DNA of 64,000 bases, from positions 1,090,781 through 1,154,780 of the forward strand of contig NC_014378.1 of NCBI RefSeq assembly GCF_000144695.1. Reading direction: 5' to 3'. Shown here piece after piece: positions 36,416-45,973 of this stretch (its first letter is position 1; every line of letters starts with the position of its first letter). This DNA is from Acetohalobium arabaticum DSM 5501 (GTDB taxonomy: Bacteria; Bacillota; Halanaerobiia; Halobacteroidales; Acetohalobiaceae). The notes under the pieces are model-generated. The model was not told the DNA's origin, made no database searches, and worked only from the letters and a program-made list of their open reading frames with translations. Both the position numbers and the translations under genes were made by a program.

Positions 36416-37732
36416 ATGAGTAAACCAGTGGTAGCTATTGTTGGTAGACCGAATGTCGGAAAATCAACTCTCTTTAATAGAATTGTGGGCAATAGAATTT
36501 CGATTGTGGAGGATGAACCCAGCATTACTCGGGATAGGCTTTATGGTGAAGGTGAATGGTTGGATAATCACTTTTTAGTAGTTGATACCGGAGGATTGGA
36601 CTTAGATAGTGAAGCAGAATTAAAGGATGAAGTCAGACAGCAGGCAGAGTTAGCAATTGAAGAGGCAGAGGTTGTTCTCTTTGTAGTCGATGGACGGACT
36701 GGAATTAAGCCTATGGATCGGGAGGTAGCCAATCTGCTGCGGAGAAGTAACAAACCGATTATTTTAACTGTTAATAAGGTGGATTCTAAAGAATTAGAAG
36801 AGAAGGTTAAGTATGATTTTTATGAATTGGGCTTAGGGGAGCCGGTTGCTATTTCGGCTAAGCATGCTCTGAATACAGGAGACTTATTGGATGAAGTAAT
36901 TTCTCATTTCTCTACTGAAGAGACTGGAGAGTATGATGAAGATACAATCAGAATTTCAGTTATCGGTCGGCCGAATGTTGGTAAGTCTTCGTTAGTGAAT
37001 AGTATTTTAGGCAAAGAGAGGGTAATTGTCAATGATGTTCCGGGTACTACCCGTGATGCTATCGATACTTATTTTGAAGTAGGTGATAATCAGTTTGTTA
37101 TTATTGACACCGCTGGCATGAGAAAAAGAAGCAAGGTTGAAGCGGGGATAGAGAAGTATAGCGTCATTAGGTCTTTGAAGGCAGTGGATCGTTCCGATGT
37201 AGCTTTGATGGTTCTGGATGCTACTCAGGGAATTACTCAGCAGGATAAAAAGATTGCTGGTTATGCCCATGACCAAGGAAAGGCTATGGTAATAGCAGTT
37301 AATAAGTGGGATTTAATTAAAAAAGAGACTAATATTGATCAGAGATATGCAGATGAGATCAGGTATGAAGCAAGCTTTATAAATTATGCTCCGATTACTT
37401 TCGTTTCTGCTCTGACAGGACAGCGTGTATTAGAGATTCTGGATATTGTAGAATATGCAGCTGAGCAGTATTCACGCCGCATCAAGACCAATGTTTTAAA
37501 TAATGTAATTAAAGAGGCAATTTCTAAACATCAACCGCCTAGTCAGAAGGGTAGAAGGCTTAAAGTCTATTATGCTACACAGCCGCGGGTTAAGCCGCCG
37601 TTGATTATTCTTTTTGTTAATGATCCGACCTTATTAAGGCAGTCGTATAAGCGTTATCTGAAGAATAGTATTCGCAAGTCTTTCGGCTTTGATGGAACGC
37701 CGCTTAAGATTATAGCTCGAAATAGGAAGTAA
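36416..37732 (+). CDS. der: Ribosome biogenesis GTPase Der (EngA)
   Basis: Tandem-GTPase that matures the 50S subunit. The 438-residue protein has two G domains, P-loops [13 protein letters not shown] (about residue 8) and [13 protein letters not shown] (about 181), switch motifs DTGG and DTAG, and base-binding NKVD and NKWD. A KH-like C-terminal domain ends the protein. Standard length. GGAGGTGG precedes ATG. Confidence 0.97.
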   Translation: MSKPVVAIVGRPNVGKSTLFNRIVGNRISIVEDEPSITRDRLYGEGEWLDNHFLVVDTGGLDLDSEAELKDEVRQQAELAIEEAEVVLFVVDGRTGIKPMDREVANLLRRSNKPIILTVNKVDSKELEEKVKYDFYELGLGEPVAISAKHALNTGDLLDEVISHFSTEETGEYDEDTIRISVIGRPNVGKSSLVNSILGKERVIVNDVPGTTRDAIDTYFEVGDNQFVIIDTAGMRKRSKVEAGIEKYSVIRSLKAVDRSDVALMVLDATQGITQQDKKIAGYAHDQGKAMVIAVNKWDLIKKETNIDQRYADEIRYEASFINYAPITFVSALTGQRVLEILDIVEYAAEQYSRRIKTNVLNNVIKEAISKHQPPSQKGRRLKVYYATQPRVKPPLIILFVNDPTLLRQSYKRYLKNSIRKSFGFDGTPLKIIARNRK

Positions 37733-37747
37733 GAGGGGGAAAATAGG

Positions 37748-38368
37748 ATGGTTAGTTATATATTTGTAATTTTAATCAGTTATTTATTGGGTTCGATTCC
37801 CTTTGGGCTGATAATTACTCGACTGGTTAAAGGAGTAGATATTAGGGAATACGGCAGCGGCAATATTGGAGCTACCAATGCTTATAGAGTGATGGGATTT
37901 GGAATGGGAATTATGGTAGCTCTCTGTGATATTGGTAAAGGCTATATTAGTGTCTTTATAGCGCAGCAGGTTTTTGGTTCACAAGCTGCTTTAATTCTTA
38001 TTTTAGCTGGTTTGGCTGCTATTGCCGGACATAACTGGCCTATTTTTCTGAAATTTGATGGAGGCAGAGGAGTAGCTACTTCAGTTGGAGTCTTAATTAG
38101 TTTATTACCTAAAGCAGTTTTGATTGCTTTCTTTGCCTGGTTGGTTATTGTATTAACTACCCGGTATGTTTCATTGGGTTCGATTATAGGTGCGGTTTTG
38201 ATTCCGATTTCAGCCTTGATCTTTAATAGTCCAGCGACTTATGTTGGTTTAGGCTTGGCTATTGCTATCTTTGTTGTTTATCGCCATCGGCCTAATATTC
38301 AGAGGCTGCTGGCTGGAGAAGAGAATAAGATCGGCTGGAATATGGATGTAGAAAAGAAAGAGGAATAA
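37748..38368 (+). CDS. plsY: Glycerol-3-phosphate acyltransferase PlsY
   Basis: Membrane enzyme transferring acyl from acyl-phosphate (PlsX product) to glycerol 3-phosphate. 206 residues, about five helices, with SIPFGLIITRLVKGVDIREYGSGNIGATNAYR, here quoted in two parts: SIPFGLIITRLVKG and YGSGNIGATNAYR; also GHNWPIFLKFDGGRGVAT. Typical Firmicutes order der-plsY-gpsA. Confidence 0.95.
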   Translation: MVSYIFVILISYLLGSIPFGLIITRLVKGVDIREYGSGNIGATNAYRVMGFGMGIMVALCDIGKGYISVFIAQQVFGSQAALILILAGLAAIAGHNWPIFLKFDGGRGVATSVGVLISLLPKAVLIAFFAWLVIVLTTRYVSLGSIIGAVLIPISALIFNSPATYVGLGLAIAIFVVYRHRPNIQRLLAGEENKIGWNMDVEKKEE

Positions 38369-38389
38369 TGGTAGAGGAGGGAATTGGAG

Positions 38390-39421
38390 ATGGATAAAGC
38401 TGCAGTTATTGGAGGCGGTAGCTGGGGAAGTGCTATTGCCATATTATTGGCCAATAATGGTTATAGAGTTTCACTAAGGGATATATCTAAAGAGCAGGTT
38501 ACAGAGATTAATGATAAGCGAACTAATTCTAATTACTTACCGGAGGTTAAGATCCCTGAAGCTATTACAGCTACTACTGATCTAAAGGAAGCTGTAAAAA
38601 AGGCTAAATTAGTAGTCGTAGTTGTTCCTTCGGATGCTATAAGGAAGGTAGCAGAGGAGTTATCTGGTTTATTAGCTGTTGATACAGTGATTATTAGTGC
38701 TACCAAGGGGATAGAAGAGGACAGCTATTATCGGATGTCAGAGGTGTTAGAGGATGAACTGCGGTCTGAATTACATGATAATATAGCAGTACTTTCTGGG
38801 CCAAGCCATGCAGAAGAGGTAAGTAAAGAACTTCCGACTACTGTAGTAGCAGCCAGTTCATCACGGCTGTTGGCGGAACAGATTCAGAATATCTTTATGT
38901 CTGATACGTTCCGGGTCTATACTAATCCTGATGTGGTAGGAGTAGAATTAGGCGGAGCCTTAAAGAATATAATTGCTATTGCTGCTGGAATCACTGATGG
39001 ATTAGGATATGGAGATAATACAAAGGCTGCTTTAATTACCCGGGGTATGGCAGAGATTAAACGCTTAGGGGTTGCACTAGGAGCCGACCCGATGACTTTT
39101 GCTGGACTTTCCGGGATTGGAGATTTAGTAGTAACCTGTGCCAGTGAGCACAGCCGAAACAGGCGTTTAGGATTTAAGATAGGCCAGGGTAAGAGTTTGG
39201 ACCAGGCCTTAGATGAGATGAAGATGGTTGCTGAAGGCGTTAGAACAGCCAAAGCTGCTTATCAACTGGCTGGACGTGAAGGAGTAGAAGTGCCGATTAT
39301 TAAGCAGGCTTATCAAGTACTTTTTGAGGATAAATCTCCGTGTAAAGCAGTTAATGAATTAATGATGCGCGGTAAGAAACATGAGATTGAGGAAGTAGTT
39401 CAGAATAAGGATAATTGGTAA
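38390..39421 (+). CDS. gpsA: Glycerol-3-phosphate dehydrogenase [NAD(P)+]
   Basis: Makes glycerol 3-phosphate for PlsY. 343 residues: IGGGSWGSAIAILLANNG (NAD(P) motif), LSGPSHAEEV, ELGGALKNIIAIAAGI with the catalytic lysine, and SEHSRNRRLG. The ATG at 38390 is preferred because GAGGAGG lies 9 bases before it; a TTG at 38384 is only 3 bases from that site. Confidence 0.95.
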   Translation: MDKAAVIGGGSWGSAIAILLANNGYRVSLRDISKEQVTEINDKRTNSNYLPEVKIPEAITATTDLKEAVKKAKLVVVVVPSDAIRKVAEELSGLLAVDTVIISATKGIEEDSYYRMSEVLEDELRSELHDNIAVLSGPSHAEEVSKELPTTVVAASSSRLLAEQIQNIFMSDTFRVYTNPDVVGVELGGALKNIIAIAAGITDGLGYGDNTKAALITRGMAEIKRLGVALGADPMTFAGLSGIGDLVVTCASEHSRNRRLGFKIGQGKSLDQALDEMKMVAEGVRTAKAAYQLAGREGVEVPIIKQAYQVLFEDKSPCKAVNELMMRGKKHEIEEVVQNKDNW

Positions 39422-39464
39422 AATAATCAATGTAGAATCAAATTGATATATTGTTGCAATTTAG

Positions 39465-39613
39465 AGTTGATATCTTGCAAACGCTCCGAAAATCAGCCCT
39501 AATTAATTAGCAATAAATTAACCTTAGAGCTATTGTTTGAATACCCTACTTTATATGTTAACCATTTTCTCTTTTGGGGCTGCTTTAAAGTCGCTTTTTG
39601 CAAGATATCAACT
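39465..39613. repeat. Palindromic intergenic element C
   Basis: A 17-bp perfect inverted repeat, AGTTGATATCTTGCAAA (39465-39481) and its complement (39597-39613), encloses about 115 bp. A second nested pair CAGCCC (39494-39499)/GGGCTG (39577-39582) lies inside. CTCCGAAA inside the left arm recurs in repeat A at 58051. No protein frame. It may be a structured RNA or a small non-autonomous element. Confidence 0.65.
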
Positions 39614-39689
39614 AATTATGCAAAATTATCTGAGGGAAAGCGTTAAAACCCAACCAAACCAATGAAATTTCTGTTCTGTAATACCTCAA

Positions 39690-39806
39690 ATAGTCAATAT
39701 ATGTTTATAGCTACTCCTATTAGTGATAACCCTAGTAATATATTTTATTAGCAATATTCAATATGTGTTTATAGTGACTCTCATTGGTGATAATAATTTA
39801 TTACAA
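39690..39806 (+). repeat. Tandem partial copies of the repeat B 5' arm
   Basis: ATAGTCAATATATGTTTATAG (starts 39690, quoted to 20 bases elsewhere) and ATATTCAATATGTGTTTATAG-type units (starts 39753) precede the complete unit at 39807. Each is followed by CTACTC, GACTC or GACTC and a short spacer; the offsets are 63 and 54 bp. They look like diverged duplications of the left end of repeat B. Confidence 0.5.
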
Positions 39807-39950
39807 ATAGTCAACATTTCTCTGAAGCGACTCTTAAAACTGATTCGGAACCATGGACGGTGGAGAATCAGTTTTTGAGAACGAATGAGGCAGGACGCCG
39901 AATGAGTGGCAAGCGTAAGAGATTTGTTGACTATAATCTGCAATATCTTG
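39807..39950 (+). ncRNA. Candidate structured RNA, repeat B copy 2 (complete)
   Basis: Closing helix ATAGTCAACA (39807-39816)/TGTTGACTAT (39925-39934), 10 bp perfect. Main hairpin AAAACTGATTC (39836-39846)/GAATCAGTTTT (39865-39875) capped by GGAACCATGGACGGTGGA, in which ACC pairs with GGT. Small hairpin GGC-aggac-GCC (39889-39899). The 3' flank TGCAATATCTT is shared by all copies. It lies about 180 bp upstream of the CdaR-type regulator gene and in its direction. Confidence 0.65.
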
Positions 39951-40008
39951 AAAGTGACACATAATATCAATATTCTTTCAAAAAATAGTAGAGTTAAATT
40001 TATAGAAG

Positions 40009-40030
40009 AATGGCTGATAGGCCATTTTTT
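40009..40030 (+). terminator. Short terminator-like hairpin
   Basis: AATGGC (40009-40014) pairs with GCCATT (40021-40026), followed by TTTT. It could end a transcript from the repeat B region or attenuate transcription into the regulator gene. Confidence 0.45.
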
Positions 40031-40129
40031 ATTATTTGGATAATATTATGTATTAAATACAGGACAATGTATTTTATTGACGAAAATAAATAATATAAGT
40101 CTATTTTTGAAGTAGAGAGGAGAATAGAG

Positions 40130-41323
40130 ATGGAGAATATACCGGAAATAAATTTAACTTCGGATCTTGCCCAAAAGATTGTAGACCGAACAATGGAAAT
40201 ATTGAACTATAATATAAATATTAGGGATTATAACGGAAGGATTATTGCTAGTGGAAACCAAAAGAGAATAGATACTATCAGTGAGATGGCAGCGCAGGCA
40301 ATTAAAGAAGAGGAAGTCTTAACAGTATCTAAACAGAAGGCTGAAGGAGATTCAGGTATGGAACCAGGCATTCAATTACCTATCTATTTTAACGGAAAGA
40401 TTATGGGGGCAGTTGATATTACTGGAGAGCCTAAAAGAATAGAAAAGTATGGCGGGTTAGTTAAAATGACAGTAGAGTTGATGTTACAACAGGCTTTCTA
40501 TTTGAAGAAATTACAGTTAGAGGAACAGGCGGAGGAACACTTTATTAAGGAATTATTGAATAAAAATTCAGAGCTTTCTAATGCTAATATACAGGATAGA
40601 GCACAAGTAATGGGGTACGACCAAAGACGCTCATATTTGGTAGCTATTCTTGAACTGACGAATCTCTGGGATAAGTTATTGGAAAATGTAGGGGATACAA
40701 GTAGTATGAAATTACAGCAGTATAAGATAAAGATTCAAGAGGGAATTCAAGAACTTTTTTACAACCAGTCAAGTGTTAAAGTTTTTCACTTAGATGGAGA
40801 AAGATTTATTATTTTAAAGTGTGAAGCTAATGATGACCTGAAAAATAAGGAAGATTTATTGGAGCTAGGTACGAATTTAGTCGGTAAACTGGATAAAAGA
40901 TTTAATTTTGATTGTAAACTTGGTATCGGCAAAATTAATCAGGGGTTAAGAGGAATTAGAAAGTCTTTTGAAGAGGGATTGGAGGCTTTGGATTTAGGAA
41001 TAAGGTTTTATCCTACTAAACAGGTTCATTATAGTGGGAATTTAATTCAGGAACGGATAGTTGAGAATTTAGCTCCGGAGGTTAGACAGGATTTAGCTGA
41101 GATATTTCCTCTAGATGATCAATATCAGCAGAGTTTAGAAGTCTATTTTGCTTCCAATTTAAATGTCAGTAAGACAGCTAACAAGTTGTGTCTGCACCGT
41201 AATTCGGTAATGTATCGGTTAAACCGAATAACTGAGATTACAGGTTTTGATCCTAGAGATTCAGAAGATATGGTAAATTTAAAGTTGGCTTTATTATGTT
41301 ATAAATTAGAAAGTTCCAATTAA
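40130..41323 (+). CDS. CdaR-family transcriptional regulator (sugar-diacid/PucR type)
   Basis: 397 residues. N-terminal putative diacid-recognition domain (about 1-135, SDLAQKIVDRTMEILNYNIN and PIYFNGKIMGAVDITGEP), a central GGDEF-like domain, and a C-terminal PucR/CdaR helix-turn-helix (SNLNVSKTANKLCLHRNSVM, YRLNRITEITGFDP). Relatives activate catabolic operons in response to small carboxylates. Its place at the head of the amine/betaine island makes it the prime candidate regulator of the downstream operons. RBS GAGAGGAG. Ligand unknown. Confidence 0.85.
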   Translation: MENIPEINLTSDLAQKIVDRTMEILNYNINIRDYNGRIIASGNQKRIDTISEMAAQAIKEEEVLTVSKQKAEGDSGMEPGIQLPIYFNGKIMGAVDITGEPKRIEKYGGLVKMTVELMLQQAFYLKKLQLEEQAEEHFIKELLNKNSELSNANIQDRAQVMGYDQRRSYLVAILELTNLWDKLLENVGDTSSMKLQQYKIKIQEGIQELFYNQSSVKVFHLDGERFIILKCEANDDLKNKEDLLELGTNLVGKLDKRFNFDCKLGIGKINQGLRGIRKSFEEGLEALDLGIRFYPTKQVHYSGNLIQERIVENLAPEVRQDLAEIFPLDDQYQQSLEVYFASNLNVSKTANKLCLHRNSVMYRLNRITEITGFDPRDSEDMVNLKLALLCYKLESSN

Positions 41324-41355
41324 TAGATTAATTGGTGATTAGTAATAAAAATTTA

Positions 41356-41439
41356 TGCAGATGAATAAAAAATCTTGTTATTTAGATTGTAAAATTTGTC
41401 ATTTTGCTAATTGATTTAATAAATAATAACATATATAAT
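41356..41439 (+). promoter_or_regulatory. Island promoter P1 with conserved upstream block
   Basis: TGCAGATGAAT (41356-41366), then TTGATT (41411-41416), 17 bp, TATAAT (41434-41439). The same block with the same 55-bp offset and the same 17-bp spacer occurs at 52571-52654 before grdX. The matching stretch includes interspersed conserved bases between the block and the -35. Confidence 0.7.
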
Positions 41440-41980
41440 GACAGTAAGATGAAATGATAAAACATTATAAAGATTTAGAACTTTATGAAATTATCAAAAA
41501 AGTGTATATAATTTATAAAAAAATTATACTAAAAATTTGCTATAGAATAAAGATATTATAAGTAATTAAAAGTTGATTCAAAGACAGTAATTGTTACTAC
41601 AATATATTTACTATTTCACTTCGAAATTAACTTGCCGCAATTTTCTTTAATACATTAACTAGTATACTGACGTTAAGTTGTCTTTTCTGAAAATAAATAG
41701 CTTTTTCATATTGTCATATCTAAACTTTCTCCTACATTTCCGTCTAGCTTTATATAATTTTTTAAATCTCCAATGTGCTTATTAGCCAATTAATGATTTT
41801 TTATAATTAAGTAGTTTATATTCTTCTGGTTTCTAATTTTCATAATTTAATAATTATTCAAAAAATTAATCCAAATAGTCAATAACAGCTAATTATGATT
41901 ATTTTAAAATTATAATTAACTATTATTAAATACTTTGTTGCAACAACTAAAAATCACTTTATAAATAAGGGGAGGATAAA
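41440..41980 (+). other. AT-rich 540-bp region before the first MttB-family gene
   Basis: If P1 is used, this is a very long untranslated leader. It is strongly AT-rich. A second possible promoter, TTGCAA (41938-41943), 16 bp, TATAAA (41960-41965), lies next to the GGGGAGG ribosome site and includes the palindrome TGTTGCAACA. No open frame of note; an antisense fragment around 41700-41770 has a protein-like reading (DLKNYIKLDGNVGESLD) but is interrupted by stops. Confidence 0.5.
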
Positions 41981-43399
41981 ATGATTAAACGTAATACTTT
42001 AGCTGGGGATGTTTTATCCGATAATGATGTAAAGATGATTCATCAGGAGTCACTGCAGTTATTAGAGGAAACCGGCGTAGAGATTATGCATGAAGAGGCT
42101 TTGGATATTTTTGAGGACAATGGAGCTAAGGTGGAAGGTAAGCGGGTTTACTTATCTGCGGAGTTGGTTGAGGATGCACTGGATCAAGCTCCTACTTCTT
42201 TTACTTTACATGCTAGAAATTCAGACAATGATGTAGTAATTGGAGGGGGTAATTCGGTTTTAGCACCTGGATATGGTTCTCCATACGTGACAAGTATAGA
42301 TGAGAGTAGACGGGATTCAACTTTTGAGGATTATAAGAATTTTACTAAATTAGCTTCGGTCAGTGAGAATATCGATGTACTTGGTGGTGTATTAGTTGAA
42401 CCGACAGATTTAGATGATAAAATTAGACATGTTAAGATGCTTTATGCAGCAGCAAAGTATTCTGATAAGTGTTTAATGGGTAGTGCCTTAGGAGCCAAGA
42501 AGGCACGTGAATCTTTTAAAATGGCAAGTATACTTTTTGGTGAAGATGAGATTATTGATGATAGGCCAATTACGATGAGTTTGATTAATACCATGAGTCC
42601 TTTACAGTATGATAATAGAATGGCTGATGCGTTGATAGAACATGCCAGATATAATCAAGCAGCAGTAATTGCTTCTTTGATTATGGCTGGTTCAACAGGT
42701 CCTATGTCCATTGCTGGTACACTTGTTTTGCAGAATGTGGAGGTCCTAACCGGTATTGTTCTGGCGCAGATGGTTAATTCCGGTGCTCCAGTAGTTTATG
42801 GTTCAGCTTCAACTATTATGGATATGAAAGCAGCAAGTTTAGCTGTAGGTAGCCCTGAGTATGCGAAATTTATAGGAGCTACATCACAGTTAGCTCGTTA
42901 TTATGGATTGCCTTCTAGGGCTGGAGGATCAATTACTGATTCAATTATGGTTGATACTCAAGCTGGCTATGAAGCAATGATGATGTTTATATCTTCAATT
43001 AATCACGGTATTAATTTCGTTCTTCATTCTGCTGGATTACTGGAAAATTATATGACGATGTCCTATGAGAAATTTATTATAGATGATGAAATATTGAGTA
43101 TGGTAACCAATTATCAGGCGGGTATTGAAGTAAATGAGGATACAGTGGCTACTAAAGTAATTGATGATGTAGGACCAAGCGGCCATTATCTTCAAGAACC
43201 TCATACATTACAGCATATGGAGGATTTTCGGGAACCTGAAATCAGTAATCGGGCTGGTTATACTTCTGATAATGATTTAATTCCTACTGTTGAGCGGGCT
43301 AATGAAAAATGGAAAGCAATTTTAGCAGATTTTGAATCGCCTTATCTTGATTCTGTTATTGAACAGAAATTAACTGATTATATAGAGGAATTAAAATAA
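41981..43399 (+). CDS. MttB-family corrinoid methyltransferase, paralogue 1 (non-pyrrolysine)
   Basis: 472 residues. The family TIM-barrel is seen in SFTLHARNSDNDVVIGGGNS and ALGSPEYAKF-like blocks, GLPSRAGGSITDSIMVDTQA, and a C-terminal EVNEDTVATKVIDDVGPSGHYLQEP quoted in part: EVNEDTVATKVIDDVGPSG. The region where TMA methyltransferases use a UAG pyrrolysine is read straight through with no in-frame TAG. It is therefore of the MtgB-like class, whose studied member demethylates glycine betaine. The most diverged of the three paralogues here. Next gene is the BCCT carrier. Substrate inferred as a quaternary amine. Confidence 0.88.
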   Translation: MIKRNTLAGDVLSDNDVKMIHQESLQLLEETGVEIMHEEALDIFEDNGAKVEGKRVYLSAELVEDALDQAPTSFTLHARNSDNDVVIGGGNSVLAPGYGSPYVTSIDESRRDSTFEDYKNFTKLASVSENIDVLGGVLVEPTDLDDKIRHVKMLYAAAKYSDKCLMGSALGAKKARESFKMASILFGEDEIIDDRPITMSLINTMSPLQYDNRMADALIEHARYNQAAVIASLIMAGSTGPMSIAGTLVLQNVEVLTGIVLAQMVNSGAPVVYGSASTIMDMKAASLAVGSPEYAKFIGATSQLARYYGLPSRAGGSITDSIMVDTQAGYEAMMMFISSINHGINFVLHSAGLLENYMTMSYEKFIIDDEILSMVTNYQAGIEVNEDTVATKVIDDVGPSGHYLQEPHTLQHMEDFREPEISNRAGYTSDNDLIPTVERANEKWKAILADFESPYLDSVIEQKLTDYIEELK

Positions 43400-43506
43400 G
43401 GATTAAGGAGGTGGTTGCCAAAATAAGTAATTAAAAAAGGGGTTGGAGATATCGGCTTAAGAGATAAGCGCAGCAATAAAATCTAAAAAAAGGAGCGATT
43501 TAGAAA

Positions 43507-45072
43507 ATGGCTCAACCTGAAAAAGAAGTAGAAGAGCGGGTACATAATTCAGAAAAGAAGATTGATCCAATTGTTTTTTGGATATCAGCTGTTATTTCCG
43601 GAGTTTTAATTATCTGGGGAGTAGTTGATAATGCCGGATTTGGAGATGTTGTTAATGCTGTGTTTGACTTTTTAGTCGGTAATTTTGGCTGGTCTTACCT
43701 CTTATTTGTATCAGTAGTATTAGTGGCAACAGTTGTAGTCGGATTTACTAGACTTGGAGATATTAAGTTAGGTAAGCCGGATGATGAACCGGAATTTAGC
43801 ACTCGATCTTGGATTGCAATGTTATTCAGTGCTGGGATGGGAATTGGACTTGTCTTCTGGGGTGTAGCAGAACCAGTTATGCATTATGCAAGTCCGCCTT
43901 TTGGTGATGGAGAGACTGCTAGATCAGCTATGATAGCTGCTCGCTATTCATTCTTCCATTGGGGTTTACATCCTTGGGCGCTGTATTCTTTCTTTGGTAT
44001 GGTGCTGGCCTACTTTGGTTTCAGAAGAGGGTTGCCTCAATTACCTAGTTCTACTCTTTATCCCTTAGTAGGAAAAGAAGGAGTCAAAGGATTCTGGGGT
44101 AAAGCCTTCGATATTTTAGCTGTATTTGCTACTTTATTTGGGATTGCTACTTCCTTAGGTTTAGGGGCGCAGCAGATTAACAGCGGCCTTCATACTTTAT
44201 TTGGAATTCCTAATAATACAATGATGGCTTTAGCAATTATTATCGTGGTAACTATAGCCTTTGTCATTTCTGCAGTTACTGGTTTAGATAAAGGAATCAA
44301 GATTTTAAGTAATATTAATATTACTTTAGGTTCTTTACTAATAGTATTAATGTTTATTGGCGGACCGACAGTATTTATCCTTGATTATCTTACTCAGGGA
44401 ATTGGCGGTTTATTCCAGAATTTCTTTGATATGAGCTTCTTTACTAGTCCAGTAGAGCAGAGTCCTTGGCCTGGCTGGTGGACAATCTTCTATTGGGCCT
44501 GGTGGATTGCCTGGACACCTTTCTGCGGCGGTTTTATCGGCCGAATCTCAAAAGGGCGTACCATTAAAGAATATGTCTTAGGAACGCTATTTTTACCATC
44601 AGTTATCGGCTTTGTCTGGATAGCAACAATGGGTGGTTCTGCTATCTGGATGGAACAGTTTGGCGCTGGAGGTATTGTAGGACCGGTTCAGAATGATGTA
44701 GCTTCTGCTTTCTTTGTCTCATTAGGTAAGTTTCCACTTGGTACTTTCATGTGTATGATAGCAACAGTTTTAATCAGTACTTTCTTTATTACTTCCGCTG
44801 ACTCTGGAACTTTTGTTATGGGAATGCTGACATCTCATGGAACTTTAGAACCTAAAACTGGAGTTAAAGTTACTTGGGGAGTACTTGAAGGATTCATTGC
44901 TGCCGTCTTACTCTTGGCTGGAGGATTATCTGCTTTACAGACAGCTTCAATTGCTGGGGCTTTTCCTTTTATGATCTTTATGGTCTTTACAGTATTTGCT
45001 TTCTTTAAAGCACTGAAAAAGGATAGAGATATGCTTGCTCAGGGAGAATTTATTGGTGAATTAGATTGGTAA
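43507..45072 (+). CDS. BCCT family betaine/carnitine/choline transporter
   Basis: 521 residues, 12 predicted helices. Signature region WTIFYWAWWIAWTPFCGGFI followed by GRISKGRTIKEYVLG, plus SAGMGIGLVFWGVAEPVMHY. These mark Na+- or H+-coupled carriers of quaternary amines. Placed among MttB-like and corrinoid genes it probably supplies the betaine-type substrate; it may also serve osmoprotection. The RBS AAAGGAG is 12 bases from the ATG, a long spacing. Followed by a hairpin. Confidence 0.93.
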   Translation: MAQPEKEVEERVHNSEKKIDPIVFWISAVISGVLIIWGVVDNAGFGDVVNAVFDFLVGNFGWSYLLFVSVVLVATVVVGFTRLGDIKLGKPDDEPEFSTRSWIAMLFSAGMGIGLVFWGVAEPVMHYASPPFGDGETARSAMIAARYSFFHWGLHPWALYSFFGMVLAYFGFRRGLPQLPSSTLYPLVGKEGVKGFWGKAFDILAVFATLFGIATSLGLGAQQINSGLHTLFGIPNNTMMALAIIIVVTIAFVISAVTGLDKGIKILSNINITLGSLLIVLMFIGGPTVFILDYLTQGIGGLFQNFFDMSFFTSPVEQSPWPGWWTIFYWAWWIAWTPFCGGFIGRISKGRTIKEYVLGTLFLPSVIGFVWIATMGGSAIWMEQFGAGGIVGPVQNDVASAFFVSLGKFPLGTFMCMIATVLISTFFITSADSGTFVMGMLTSHGTLEPKTGVKVTWGVLEGFIAAVLLLAGGLSALQTASIAGAFPFMIFMVFTVFAFFKALKKDRDMLAQGEFIGELDW

Positions 45073-45074
45073 AG

Positions 45075-45100
45075 AAAGTGTAACTATTTTGTTACACTTT
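45075..45100 (+). terminator. Hairpin after the BCCT gene
   Basis: AAAGTGTAAC (45075-45084) pairs perfectly with GTTACACTTT (45091-45100). The T run is within the stem end, so termination may be partial, with the corrinoid genes downstream. Confidence 0.6.
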
Positions 45101-45309
45101 GTTGATAGCGTAGGAATTGTCTAATTATTGGTTAAAATATAAGATAAAAATAAAGATTTAAATAGAAATTTGTGATAAGAGATACATTATATTAAATCAA
45201 ATTTATAAAAAGAGGGGGGTTGCGATTGCTGAAGGAGAAAGTATGAGATTTAAATTGAAATTAATTATTAAGTATTAAGTATTAATTAACTAAGGAGGGG
45301 GAATAATCA

Positions 45310-45942
45310 ATGGCAGATTTTGAGGAGTTAAGTAATAGTGTAATTGAAGGTAATGAAGAAAAGGTAGTTGAATTAACTCAAGAGTTAGTCGATGATGGAT
45401 TAGAGCCTAAAGAAATTATTCGTCAGGGATTAATTGGTGGAATTAATGTAGTAGGGCAGAGATTTAAAGATGGAGATATGTTTATTCCTCAGGTTATGAT
45501 GGCAGCAGAGTCTATGAAATCAGGAATGGAGATTGTTAATCCTCTACTAGCAGAAGGAGAGAGTTCTTCTGTAGGGAAAGTAGTTTTGGGAACAGTAGCT
45601 GGTGATTTACATGATATCGGTAAGAACTTAGTGGGAATGATGATGGAAAGTGCCAGTTTAGAAGTTATAGATTTAGGTGTAGATATAGATCCGGAAGAAT
45701 TTGTAGAAGCAGTGAAAGAGAATAACCCGGATTTATTGGGTATGAGTGCTTTATTAACAACAACTATGTTAGAGATGCAGAATACGATAGAACTTTTAGA
45801 AGAAGAAGGACTGTTAGATGGACTCAAGATTATGGTTGGCGGTGCTCCAGTAACACCAAATTTTGCTGATGAGATCGGTGCTGATCGTTGGGCTCAGGAT
45901 GCTGCAGCGGCTAAAGAAGCGGCGTTGGAATTAATCGAGTAA
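45310..45942 (+). CDS. Corrinoid protein, MtgC/MttC type, copy 1
   Basis: 210 residues. An N-terminal helical cap (EELSNSVIEGNEEKVVELTQ) is followed by a cobalamin-binding Rossmann domain with DLHDIG (histidine ligand for base-off cobalamin) at about residue 101, LLGMSALLTTTM and MVGGAPVT. It carries the methyl group from an MttB-like methyltransferase to MtgA. The nucleotide sequence is nearly identical to the copy at 47453. AAGGAGGGGG upstream of ATG. Between the transporter and MttB paralogue 2. Confidence 0.92.
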   Translation: MADFEELSNSVIEGNEEKVVELTQELVDDGLEPKEIIRQGLIGGINVVGQRFKDGDMFIPQVMMAAESMKSGMEIVNPLLAEGESSSVGKVVLGTVAGDLHDIGKNLVGMMMESASLEVIDLGVDIDPEEFVEAVKENNPDLLGMSALLTTTMLEMQNTIELLEEEGLLDGLKIMVGGAPVTPNFADEIGADRWAQDAAAAKEAALELIE

Positions 45943-45973
45943 TTTTTAATATCTTTTGGAAGGAGAGATAGTT

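Noticed and set aside
39690-39830. Short CRISPR-like array
   Set aside because: Only three diverged units with unequal spacing that match the left arm of repeat B; no cas genes.
41590-41930. Antisense transposase relic
   Set aside because: A short protein-like reading exists on the minus strand but is interrupted by several stops and matches no family I can name.
43400-43506. Leader peptide before the BCCT gene (AAGGAGG at 43406)
   Set aside because: The possible peptide is only a few codons long with no attenuator-like structure.
45489-45827. Antisense frames opposite the corrinoid genes (also at 47632-47970)
   Set aside because: Ser-rich mirror readings of an acidic gene, duplicated only because the sense genes are duplicated.
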